From Aequorivita lipolytica (GTDB taxonomy: Bacteria > Bacteroidota > Bacteroidia > Flavobacteriales > Flavobacteriaceae), in assembly GCF_007997135.1 (NCBI RefSeq), contig NZ_VORU01000007.1, positions 62,001-126,000 on the forward strand: DNA of 64,000 nucleotides, in the 5' to 3' direction. This document shows, piece after piece, positions 15,665-23,758 of the stretch (position 1 is the first letter of the stretch; each line of letters starts with the position of its first letter). Position numbers and translations under genes: made by a program. Below the pieces are notes generated by a model. It made no database searches. It was not told where the DNA came from and worked only from the letters and a program-made list of their open reading frames with translations.

Positions 15665-15740
15665 CTCTCCTACGCTGAAGCTATGGAGAGCGAAGGAAAA
15701 GCCCTCCTTCGCTTCTCGTAAACTCGAAGCTTCGGAGGGC
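15665..15740. repeat. palindromic repeats, right flank of GIY-YIG gene
   Basis: CTCTCC...GGAGAG encloses TACGCTGAAGCTAT, sharing the 14-base word CGCTGAAGCTATGG with the left flank. It is followed directly by GCCCTCC...GGAGGGC (15701-15740), the first stem of the 130-bp tandem repeat. Confidence 0.7.
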
Positions 15741-16006
15741 GAAGGCCCAATATTAATTTATTTCAATACTAATTGGATCGGCATCCACCGAAGCCCTCCT
15801 GTTTTTTACAAAAAAAACTGCATTAAAAAGACCTCCATCGCTCCTTAGAAAAAACAAGCTTCGGAGGGCGAAGGTCAATATTAATTTATCTCAATACTAA
15901 GTGGATCGGCATCCACCATAGCCCTATCCTGATTTTAATAAAAAGTAACTGCATTAAAAAGCCCTCCTTCGCTCCGTAGAAAAAACGGAACTTCGGAGGG
16001 CGAAGG
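15701..16006. repeat. 130-bp tandem repeat abutting the tmRNA 3' end (2.4 copies)
   Basis: Units start at 15701, 15830 and 15961. Each opens with a GCCCTCC/GGAGGGC-type stem ending CTTCGGAGGGCGAAGG. The two full units continue with CAATATTAATTTAT, then TCAATACTAA, then TGGATCGGCATCCACC, and end with ACTGCATTAAAAAG. The third unit stops where tmRNA begins. The hairpins may act as tmRNA transcription terminators or processing stops. Nothing else was found between 15601 and 16004. Confidence 0.85.
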
Positions 16007-16402
16007 TGGAGCCGGAGGGATTCGAACCCTCGTCCAAACGCGCAATTATAATGCCTTCTACATGCTTAGTTTTCATTTAGGTTTTCGTGGGATTGCCGGT
16101 CGAAAACTACCAACGCACCCCTTATCTTTACTTGAGCTTCACGATGCCATCAAAGCACTAGCATCGCTAGGTTTACTTTTACGAAGCCACTAAATCAACC
16201 GCCGCAAACCAAGGCCGTTGAGTGACTTCCTGCTTGCCCACCTTGTGGGCCGAGGCACATCCTACTGTAATTCGGATTATGCAGCTAGGGCGTAGTTATT
16301 CTCGCCGTTTAAAAAGTGTGAAATATGATATTAACGAGCTATATCCCAGCGCTCGGCATGCTTACAATACAATTAGACCCGCTGTCAAAACCAGTCGGCC
16401 CC
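16005..16402 (-). ncRNA. ssrA: transfer-messenger RNA (tmRNA)
   Basis: The minus strand begins GGGGCCGACTGGTTTTGACA and ends ...GGGTTCGAATCCCTCC-type T-arm followed by CGGCTCCACC. The 5' GGGGCCG and 3' CGGCTCC pair as the tRNA-Ala-like acceptor stem with the expected G-U at position 3. The tag reading frame (minus strand, 16278-16307) gives GENNYALAA and then TAA, the canonical Bacteroidota tag. tmRNA rescues stalled ribosomes together with SmpB. The final A of CCA is not encoded. The bidirectional promoter at 16500-16529 probably drives it. The 3' end is followed by the 130-bp tandem repeats. Confidence 0.97.
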
Positions 16403-16410
16403 TCTTTTTT

Positions 16411-16492
16411 AGTATTCAGTGATCAGTATTCAGTCTCACGTCTCACGTCTCACGTCTCACGTCTCACGTCTCACGTCTCACGTCTCACGTCT
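16411..16492. repeat. 10-bp direct repeat and 7-bp array (TCTCACG x8) in tmRNA leader
   Basis: AGTATTCAGT occurs twice (16411-16420 and 16425-16434) separated by GATC. Eight perfect copies of TCTCACG (16434-16489) follow. The region lies between the mature tmRNA 5' end and the putative divergent promoter, so it is probably transcribed as tmRNA precursor leader. Confidence 0.9.
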
Positions 16493-16499
16493 AAAGTCC

Positions 16500-16529
16500 G
16501 CAAAGATACATGAAAATCCCTATCTTTGC
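16500..16529. promoter_or_regulatory. putative divergent promoter of ssrA and dehydrogenase gene
   Basis: TATCTTTGC at 16521-16529 fits the Bacteroidota -7 consensus TAnnTTTG for the plus-strand gene at 16562. Its exact inverted copy GCAAAGATA lies at 16500-16508 and gives the same box on the minus strand toward tmRNA. The -33 TTG elements are not evident. Confidence 0.5.
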
Positions 16530-16561
16530 CACCGCTTTAGTTTATTCAAAAAACATACCAA

Positions 16562-17776
16562 ATGTCAATAACCTTTGCCATCATCAAAGAACGCAAAAAC
16601 CCGCCAGACCGTCGGGTAGTTCTATCGCCAGAAAAGTGCCAAGAAGTCATAAAACAGTTTCCCGATGCCAAGATAATCGTAGAAACGTCTAACGTTCGCA
16701 TCTTTCCTGATGAAGCTTATCGCAATGCAGGTTTTGAAGTGATGGATGATATTTCAGCGGCAGATGTATTGCTGGGCGTAAAAGAAGTTCCTGTAGCGGC
16801 ACTAATTCCGAATAAAAAATACTTTTACTTTAGTCACACCATCAAAAAGCAACCTTACAACCGCAAACTGCTAAAGGCGATGCTCAATAAGAATATTGAA
16901 ATGTTTGACCACGAAACTATCGTGAATCCTGATAACCAAAGATTAATTGGTTTTGGGTATTACGCTGGCTTGGTTGGAGCTTATAATGGTTTTAGAGGCC
17001 TAGGCTTGCGCGACAAGTTGTTTGAATTGCCGAAAGTAGAACACCTCCATGATTTGCAAGCTTTAAAGGCAGCACTCGACAAAATAACCATCCCAAATAT
17101 AAAAATCATTCTATCTGGAACGGGCAAAGTTACAAGAGGATCAAAGGAGATATTAGATCATTTAAAGATTCGTGAAGTCACTGACGCCGATTATCTTTCC
17201 AAAGATTATAACCAACCCGTTTACTGCCTTATAGATGTTTCAGAATATAACACGCGCAAGGATGGAGGCGAATTTAATAAGCAAGAGTTTTACGCAGATC
17301 CTTCCAATTACGAGAGTGATTTTATGAAGTATGCCAAAGTGAGCGATATGTTTATTACAGGCCATTTCTTCGGAAACGGCGCACCTTATTTATTCACTCG
17401 CGAGGATGCTAAAAGATCCGACTTTAAAATAAACTTAGTGGCCGATGTTTCCTGCGATGTAGATGGACCTATTGCCTGTACACTGCGGGCCTCCACTATT
17501 GCCGATCCTTTTTACGGATACAATCCAAAGACGGAAAGTGAAACTGCCTTTGACGCTAAAGATTCAATAACAGTAATGGCGGTAGACAATTTGCCTTGCG
17601 AGTTGCCTAAGGATGCCAGTGAAGGTTTTGGTGACATGTTTTTGGAAAATGTAATTCCCGCCTTCTTTAATGGCGACAGAGATGGTGTTTTAGAACGTGC
17701 CAAAATGACTACAGCCTCAGGAAAACTAACTCTCAGATTTGCATATCTACAGGATTATGTGTTAATTGCCGATTAA
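16562..17776 (+). CDS. NAD(P)-dependent oxidoreductase, AlaDH/PNT superfamily (saccharopine dehydrogenase-like)
   Basis: This 404-residue protein has the N-terminal AlaDH/PNT domain (FAIIKERKNPPDRRVVLSPE, about residues 4-135: substrate-side motif with ADVLLGVKEVP) and a C-terminal NAD(P)-binding domain starting near IKIILSGTGKVTRGS (about 180-195). The later NLVADVSCDVDGPIACTLR segment matches the lysine-forming saccharopine dehydrogenase branch. Such Bacteroidota proteins are usually annotated only as NAD(P)-dependent oxidoreductases; the substrate here is not proven. The SDR gene follows 33 bases downstream and may be co-transcribed. Confidence 0.8.
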   Translation: MSITFAIIKERKNPPDRRVVLSPEKCQEVIKQFPDAKIIVETSNVRIFPDEAYRNAGFEVMDDISAADVLLGVKEVPVAALIPNKKYFYFSHTIKKQPYNRKLLKAMLNKNIEMFDHETIVNPDNQRLIGFGYYAGLVGAYNGFRGLGLRDKLFELPKVEHLHDLQALKAALDKITIPNIKIILSGTGKVTRGSKEILDHLKIREVTDADYLSKDYNQPVYCLIDVSEYNTRKDGGEFNKQEFYADPSNYESDFMKYAKVSDMFITGHFFGNGAPYLFTREDAKRSDFKINLVADVSCDVDGPIACTLRASTIADPFYGYNPKTESETAFDAKDSITVMAVDNLPCELPKDASEGFGDMFLENVIPAFFNGDRDGVLERAKMTTASGKLTLRFAYLQDYVLIAD

Positions 17777-17809
17777 CAATTTAACTTTTTGTTAACAAGC
17801 TTGCAATTT

Positions 17810-18619
17810 GTGAAAAAGGAACAAAAAAGTAAAACAGCACTAATTACGGGAGCTGCTTCGGGTCTCGGGTTTGAGCTGGCGTTGCTATTAGCGAAAGATG
17901 ATCACGACCTAATCATGGTAGATGTTGATGCTGAAAAACTAGCGAAGGCGAAAGAAGAGATTTTAAAAAACAAGAGCTGCAAAATTCAATTAATTAATAA
18001 GGATCTAAGCACTTGCAATGTAGCCAGAGAGATTTTTGAAGCTGTTGAAGGTAGATCTATAGATGTGCTTATCAATAACGCAGGTTTTGGTGTTTTTGGA
18101 AGCTTTAACGATACCGACTGGAAACGCGAGGCAGAAATGCTAAATCTACATGTTATTACAACTACGCACTTAACCAAACTCGTATTGAAAGGAATGGTAG
18201 CGCGCGGCCATGGAAGAATACTCAATATGTCTTCGCTTGCTGCTTTTCAGCCAGGACCATTAATGTCATTGTATTATGCTTCAAAGGCTTACATTCTTTC
18301 CTTTTCCGAAGCAATTGCGAATGAGCTTAAAGGCACGGGAGTTACGGTTACTGTTCTTTGTCCTGGGCAAACCAAAACTTGTTTTCAGGAAGTGGTTTCT
18401 AATGGTGTTGGAAAAACTTCTTCTGAAAATAAAATTAATTTCAACGTTGCTTGTCCCAAAGCAGTTGCAAAATATGGTTATGAAGCCATGCAAAAAGGAA
18501 AAATTGTCGCTATTCCCGGAAATATAAATAAGCTACTCTCCAAGCTTCCACGGTTTGTTTCCAGACGCACGGCAACTGCTGTGATACGTAGAATACAGGA
18601 GAAAAATAGGGACGCTTGA
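17810..18619 (+). CDS. SDR family short-chain dehydrogenase
   Basis: The GTG at 17810 is chosen because it gives MKKEQKSKTALITG, a usual SDR start; an in-frame TTG at 17789 would add seven unusual residues. The 269-residue protein shows the cofactor motif TGAASGLG, the NNAG motif (INNAGFGVFG), the catalytic Ser (NMSSLAAF) and YxxxK (YYASK). A Pro-Gly motif (CPGQTKT) follows. It belongs to the classical SDR group often annotated DltE/YqjQ-like. The substrate is unknown. It is convergent with the DUF3857 genes. Confidence 0.9.
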   Translation: MKKEQKSKTALITGAASGLGFELALLLAKDDHDLIMVDVDAEKLAKAKEEILKNKSCKIQLINKDLSTCNVAREIFEAVEGRSIDVLINNAGFGVFGSFNDTDWKREAEMLNLHVITTTHLTKLVLKGMVARGHGRILNMSSLAAFQPGPLMSLYYASKAYILSFSEAIANELKGTGVTVTVLCPGQTKTCFQEVVSNGVGKTSSENKINFNVACPKAVAKYGYEAMQKGKIVAIPGNINKLLSKLPRFVSRRTATAVIRRIQEKNRDA

Positions 18620-18630
18620 CACGTTTTTCC

Positions 18631-20598
18631 TTAAATCTTCTTTAACTGAATTGGCTCTTCCGATTGTATTTTTATTAACTCTGTAAAAAACTCGCGCAGG
18701 CTTTTATATGCTTCGGGAGCAAATACGTGATTAGATAGTTTTACACTGAGTCTAATATTTATTTTATTAGCTGTTTGATTGTAAACTATTGATACTTCGC
18801 CATCGTTATGGGGAAGTTTTAAAATGCGGCTGGAGGGCATTTGTACCATTTTGTACTGATTGCCCAGATTGAAGGAGATTAAATAGTTATTCGTAACCGG
18901 AAATCCAAAATCGATTGGGTATTGCCGTGTTTCTTTTTTAAACGGATTTTCAGAAAAATAGGGCTGCATTAAAAATGGGTATATAAAAAGGTTGTCGCCT
19001 ACAGGCTGTTCATGCAGTGAAATGTCAAAGTTTTCCGTATAGGGCTGCTCTAGGTCTTTTTCGTTTTGGATTTCTAGATTTGTTATGTTTAGGCTTTCGT
19101 TTTTCCCCTGCTTCGTTTTAATGATTTCTTCTAGGTTGTATTGATTGTATTTTTTGCGCTTTTCAACAGAAATGTAACCGGTAGAAACTTCATTGACCTT
19201 TCCTGAGAATTGGCCGGACTCATCTGCCGTGAGCTGCATATTTACATAGTGCATATTTTTTTTGAAAGGCTCTATTGGCAGCCAATAGCTCCCATTTTTA
19301 AAATCCATAACGCGTCCTTCCATATTTAAATCGCGCAACGGCAATACTCCAAAAGGATTGTATTTATCTGTAGCATCCAATAAATATTCTGTGTTATTGA
19401 TATTTAGATAAACAAGGGCATAGTTGAAATCTGTAAGTACAGGATATTGTTTGGTTGGCAGCGGTTGACTTCTGGAAGCTATGAGCATTATTTTTGCATC
19501 TAAACCTGCCGCTTCCAATGCGTTGATGAGACCAAGATTTATTTCGGAACTATTTCCCGTTTTACTTTCAAAAGCATCTTTTACGCGTATGTCTGAAAGG
19601 ATACGATATTCCTTATTCCAGAACATAGTTTCTTGAAAATAATAGTAAATGGCCTTTGCCCGTTCCAAAGCATCTGGAATTGTAAAGATAGCAGCGGGAA
19701 GTTGCTCTTTGAAGAAATCGGAATATTTAAGTTGGCGACCCAAATCTTTATCATATCTAAACTTTTTATCTACATCTTCCCAAGTATTGGTATAGGTGCT
19801 TTTGCTTCCGGTTAGATCAACAATTTCAATAACTTCATACTTCATTCTGGGGATGTAGTTTTTTTTGGAGAGCATGTATTCTTCTTCTTTAAAAGCTGGA
19901 AGGTTTTGCATTACATAGGTTGCAGATTCACAGTCTCCGGGTACGTCAAAACCATTTAATACAAAGCAGGCCTTTTTAATTTCGGCATAATTTACGGCTA
20001 GCGGGAAATTTCCAAAGAGCGTTCGGTTATAGCTGAAGTTTCCAGGTATTTCGGTATGAAGTTCTGAATACAGCACTGGCAGTTCATCTTGAAACTCCCA
20101 ACTTCCAAAATTGAAGAAATAAGGAGTTTCTATTCGGTAGGTATATTCCAGAATACTTCCATTTTGCACATTGGGAAAAGTGAATTTTATATTGGACCAG
20201 TTTACAGTTTCATCCGTATCAAAGATTGCATTTTCACCCACGTATTCTTTTACAGCGCCATTGTGGGTAATACCCTTTAAATTGGTTACTTTTTCCCTTA
20301 CATTTTTTTCACGATAGTACGGAATTTCAATCGTGCTATGTTTAAAGTTTTTAGCGTCAATCACTTTTATCTTTCCGTGAATTTCCTTTATGAGCATAAT
20401 GTAGCCGCCCACTTCATCTACGGAATAATTTCCGCGCTTATAGAGCACTACTCCATTTGCTTCGGGATCTGCGGGAAATTTCGTCATTGCAATTTCCTCT
20501 GTAAGTGGCTCGCCAAATGTTTGGATATTACTAATTTGGGAAAATAGTGAAGTAACAAAAATAAGGCAGCTAGGGAGGAGTAGGTTTTTTAATTGCAT
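18631..20598 (-). CDS. DUF3857/transglutaminase-domain protein (paralogue 2)
   Basis: This 655-residue protein has a signal peptide (about 1-20, ending FSQ), an N-terminal DUF3857 domain (about 60-240), a transglutaminase-like domain (about 290-400) and a C-terminal DUF3858-like beta domain. In the transglutaminase region the usual Cys is replaced: the sequence reads KTGNSSEINLGLINALEAAG where active members have GxCxD/E. It may therefore be catalytically dead. It is likely periplasmic or surface-exposed. It starts one base after the stop of its close paralogue, so the two form an operon. Confidence 0.88.
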   Translation of the reverse strand: MQLKNLLLPSCLIFVTSLFSQISNIQTFGEPLTEEIAMTKFPADPEANGVVLYKRGNYSVDEVGGYIMLIKEIHGKIKVIDAKNFKHSTIEIPYYREKNVREKVTNLKGITHNGAVKEYVGENAIFDTDETVNWSNIKFTFPNVQNGSILEYTYRIETPYFFNFGSWEFQDELPVLYSELHTEIPGNFSYNRTLFGNFPLAVNYAEIKKACFVLNGFDVPGDCESATYVMQNLPAFKEEEYMLSKKNYIPRMKYEVIEIVDLTGSKSTYTNTWEDVDKKFRYDKDLGRQLKYSDFFKEQLPAAIFTIPDALERAKAIYYYFQETMFWNKEYRILSDIRVKDAFESKTGNSSEINLGLINALEAAGLDAKIMLIASRSQPLPTKQYPVLTDFNYALVYLNINNTEYLLDATDKYNPFGVLPLRDLNMEGRVMDFKNGSYWLPIEPFKKNMHYVNMQLTADESGQFSGKVNEVSTGYISVEKRKKYNQYNLEEIIKTKQGKNESLNITNLEIQNEKDLEQPYTENFDISLHEQPVGDNLFIYPFLMQPYFSENPFKKETRQYPIDFGFPVTNNYLISFNLGNQYKMVQMPSSRILKLPHNDGEVSIVYNQTANKINIRLSVKLSNHVFAPEAYKSLREFFTELIKIQSEEPIQLKKI

Positions 20599-20599
20599 T

Positions 20600-22573
20600 T
20601 TATATCTTTTTTAGAGTAATGGGCTCGTCTTTTAGCATCGTAACCATTGTACCGAAAAATTCCTTTAAAGACTCATAGGCATCGGGTGGAAAACGGTATG
20701 CATTAAGTTTCATATTGAAACGGATGTTTATTTTGCTTCCCTCGGCAATATAGGTTACCAAACATTCACCATCATCATTCGGAAGTTTGATTGTTCTACT
20801 TTTGGGCAGTTGTTCAACTTCATATACATCGCCCAAATCTATGGATATTAAATAGGTATTTGTAAAAGGAAAGCCGAAATTCATTGGGTAGCTGCGCTCC
20901 TTCATCTTGAAAGGGTTTTCAGAAATATAAGTTTTATTGAAGAACGGATAGAGAATAACTTTATCGCCCACCGTTTCTGGCGCTACGGAAATGTTATAGT
21001 TTTCTTTCAGCGGATTTTCGATGTCGCTTAATGCTTCTATTTGATAGTCGTCAATTTCTATTCCCGCTTTATCGTTTCCTTGGGTTTTTATATATTCTTC
21101 AGGGGTCTCTTCTGCAATAGTATTTCTTTTTTCCAAACCTATGTAGCCATAACTTGCTTGACTAAGTTTTCCTGAAAAATTACCATCCGCTTCTGCAGCT
21201 ATTTGTGCATTTACATAGCGTATGTTTTTGTCAAAAGGTTCAATAGGCATCCAATAACTTCCATTTTTAAAATCCATGACACGGCCCTGTATATTTAGCG
21301 CCGGAAAAGGGATTACTCCGAAAGGGGCTTGTTTGTTGGTGGCGTCGAGTATGATTCTTTCATTATTAATCATTAGCACTGCCAGAACATAATTAAAATT
21401 AGAAAGTACAGGATATAATTCTGTGGGCAAACCATTTTGACGGGTAGATAATAGCATTGGTTTGGCGTACAACCCAGCAGCTTTTAGTGCATTGATCAAA
21501 GAAAGGTTAATGGCAGAAACGCTTCCTAGTTTTTCGTCAAAGGCATCTTTCACCTTAAATTCATAATTAAAATAGCGACCATTCCAGGTGTAGCGGTCTT
21601 GGATAAATCCATAAACTGCTTTTGCACGTTCCAAGTCATCTGGAATTTTTAGGATTTCATTTGGAAGTTTTCTTCTGAAATAATTTTTTTTGGTCAATTG
21701 TTCACCAAAGTCTTCATCATTTTCAAAACGTTTGTCCACATCTTCCCAAGAGCGAGTAAAAACTTGGTCAAAGCCATAAAATGCTTTGAAAGCCAATGGT
21801 TCATAGACAATACGAGAAATATAATTTTTCTTTGAAAGCATATATTTTTCTTCAGTAAAAGAGGGAACGTTCTTCATTGCGTACAAACTTACTTCAGTAT
21901 CTATACGCCCAGAATTTGAAGGTACTAAAAAGTCATTTTTTTTAATCGCAGTCTTTTGCGCGGTCAATTTTTTGTTGCCGTATAGAATTCTGTTATACTT
22001 AAAGTTTGGAGGCAGAACGGTTTGAAATAAGCTATAAATAGTCGGAAGCTCATGCTGAAACTCCCAACCTTCCAAATCATAGAAATAAGGGCTCACAATA
22101 GTATATCTATATTCTAAAATACTGCCGTCCTGTACATTTGGGAAAGTAAAAGTTAGTACGTTTCTTGCCCCGGATTTTTTGGTTTTATAAAACGCATTCT
22201 CCGGCACAAAATTTTGCACAGATCCGTTGTGGGTTATGGCTTTGTAGTCCAATATTTCCTCTGCATAATATCCGTATCCTTCATAATAGGGGATTTCTAC
22301 AGTTGTATAATCAAATTTTTTGGCATCAATAACTTTTATTTTTCTATGTATTTCCTTAACAAGCCTTACCGCCGTTCTTTTAACAATTGAAACCGCATAA
22401 TAATTTCCAGATTCATAGAGTATTATACCAGTAGCGTCCGGTTCAGATTCGTAACTTTTAAGTTCAAACTCGTTTTGGGTGGGTTTTCCAAATTCGTCAA
22501 TACGTTCCGACTGAGAATAGGATAAATAGAAAGTTGAGACTAAAAGTAGGAACGCAATTTTTTTAAAAAGCAT
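20600..22573 (-). CDS. DUF3857/transglutaminase-domain protein (paralogue 1)
   Basis: The ATG at 22573 is preferred over one at 22624 because it starts directly with the signal peptide MLFKKIAFLLLVSTFYLSYS. The 657-residue protein has the same domain order as the downstream paralogue (DUF3857, transglutaminase-like, DUF3858) and shares many blocks with it (MLSKKNYI, RVMDFKNGSYW, PIEPF). The Cys position again reads SVSAINLSLINALKAAG without Cys. Duplication within an operon suggests a hetero-complex or substrate variation; function is unknown. Confidence 0.88.
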   Translation of the reverse strand: MLFKKIAFLLLVSTFYLSYSQSERIDEFGKPTQNEFELKSYESEPDATGIILYESGNYYAVSIVKRTAVRLVKEIHRKIKVIDAKKFDYTTVEIPYYEGYGYYAEEILDYKAITHNGSVQNFVPENAFYKTKKSGARNVLTFTFPNVQDGSILEYRYTIVSPYFYDLEGWEFQHELPTIYSLFQTVLPPNFKYNRILYGNKKLTAQKTAIKKNDFLVPSNSGRIDTEVSLYAMKNVPSFTEEKYMLSKKNYISRIVYEPLAFKAFYGFDQVFTRSWEDVDKRFENDEDFGEQLTKKNYFRRKLPNEILKIPDDLERAKAVYGFIQDRYTWNGRYFNYEFKVKDAFDEKLGSVSAINLSLINALKAAGLYAKPMLLSTRQNGLPTELYPVLSNFNYVLAVLMINNERIILDATNKQAPFGVIPFPALNIQGRVMDFKNGSYWMPIEPFDKNIRYVNAQIAAEADGNFSGKLSQASYGYIGLEKRNTIAEETPEEYIKTQGNDKAGIEIDDYQIEALSDIENPLKENYNISVAPETVGDKVILYPFFNKTYISENPFKMKERSYPMNFGFPFTNTYLISIDLGDVYEVEQLPKSRTIKLPNDDGECLVTYIAEGSKINIRFNMKLNAYRFPPDAYESLKEFFGTMVTMLKDEPITLKKI

Positions 22574-22635
22574 ATTTTGGAGATGAAACTTAATTATAGC
22601 CGCAAAATAGAATAAATATTGCAATTACAAAATGA

Positions 22636-23304
22636 TCAAGCTTTCAGATAGCCGAAAAGATATTTTTCAAAACACCAATATGCCAATTTTAAAAACAGTC
22701 CGAAAAAAAGCGTAAAAAACCAAGCTTCACTGTTTTCAATGGGATTTGTAATTATTGCGAAAACGTCAGTAAAAAGACCGAAAGGTTTATGAAGAATATC
22801 CCACGTGTTCCAGCGTAAAATACGCCCAAGATACATTCCAAAGCTCACTAAAAAGGGAAGGATTGCCATGCATTTTAAAACTATTCTTTGGTTAAAATGC
22901 TTAAGAAGCACTGGCTTCACATCTTTAACTGAAATCACATAAAATGCAAGGCCTGTAATTGCAAAAATTGCAATCATAAAACTGTCAAAGCCAAGCCATT
23001 CCAAAGGGCTTAAGCGCAGGTGTATAAAATCTGTCAATAAATAGGGCGCGTTGGGAAGAAACAACAACCAAGCGAGCAATAAGAAAGTAAGCATAGGTTT
23101 CTTAAGCTGTTTGATGGTTTTCATTAAAGTGGAAATGAAAAAGGGAATCATCGCCAAGAATAAATTCCACACCAAAAAAAGATAGAAAAAGGAATGTGTT
23201 ATTTTTAAGCGAACTGAAAGCAGTAAAATGCTTAAAACTGTAAGTGAAAAAAGTGGAAACAGTATATGGAAACGATTAAAGAGAAATGTTTTTAAGGTCT
23301 TCAT
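22636..23304 (-). CDS. DUF1361 membrane protein
   Basis: This 222-residue protein has six to seven hydrophobic segments and the DUF1361 hallmarks FLPNAPYLLTDFIHL (about 83-97) and GRILRWNTWDI (about 160-170). It is an inner-membrane protein of unknown function. Its start overlaps the 3' end of the DUF2809 gene by 29 bases, so the two are co-translated. Confidence 0.88.
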   Translation of the reverse strand: MKTLKTFLFNRFHILFPLFSLTVLSILLLSVRLKITHSFFYLFLVWNLFLAMIPFFISTLMKTIKQLKKPMLTFLLLAWLLFLPNAPYLLTDFIHLRLSPLEWLGFDSFMIAIFAITGLAFYVISVKDVKPVLLKHFNQRIVLKCMAILPFLVSFGMYLGRILRWNTWDILHKPFGLFTDVFAIITNPIENSEAWFFTLFFGLFLKLAYWCFEKYLFGYLKA

Positions 23305-23656
23305 TTTTTATGAGAATTTTTTCGATTAATAGAATAAGTAGAAAGCCGAGAAAATATGCAAACAAGTCCCATAAGTCGAATACCGAACCTAGAATGGTCA
23401 ACAGTAATTCTGACTGGATATTGATTTTTTCCGCGAGGTTAAAAAACTGCAATAGTTCAACGACACAGGCAAATACCAAGACGGAAACGGCAGTTTTTAA
23501 AACGTTGTTTTTTATAATAATTTTTAGGAAAGAATACAGCAGCAATATTACGAGGACGTCTCCTAAAAATCCTCTAATAAAGGGATTGAAATGGAAATAT
23601 GCAATTGCACATTCTATGACAAAGAGGATTATAAATGAAATTAAATAGTTATTCAT
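23276..23656 (-). CDS. DUF2809 membrane protein
   Basis: This 126-residue protein has four hydrophobic segments and the DUF2809 patterns IRGFLGDVLVILLLYS, VELLQFF and GSVFDLWDLFAYFLG. The pattern resembles VanZ-like membrane proteins. It is upstream of and overlapping the DUF1361 gene. Function is unknown. Just upstream lies a single copy of the GAGCGCAGTCGAGAAC dispersed repeat (about 23690-23715). Confidence 0.85.
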   Translation of the reverse strand: MNNYLISFIILFVIECAIAYFHFNPFIRGFLGDVLVILLLYSFLKIIIKNNVLKTAVSVLVFACVVELLQFFNLAEKINIQSELLLTILGSVFDLWDLFAYFLGFLLILLIEKILIKNEDLKNISL

Positions 23657-23758
23657 TTTTTAGATAAAATTAAAAATGCTTTTATGTCCGTTCGAGCGCA
23701 GTCGAGAACTTGTGCTTAGTAGCCATAGTTTTCTAACTGCGCCCAATCGGAATATTAC

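Noticed and set aside
1-16006. Genomic island integrated at ssrA
   Set aside because: No integrase or recombinase is visible and no second copy of the tmRNA 3' end was found in the window. The accessory look of the region is noted, but integration is unproven; the other boundary lies outside.
16222-16513. Two plus-strand frames of ~60 codons
   Set aside because: They lie across the tmRNA gene and the heptamer array, so they are shadows of an RNA gene and repeats.
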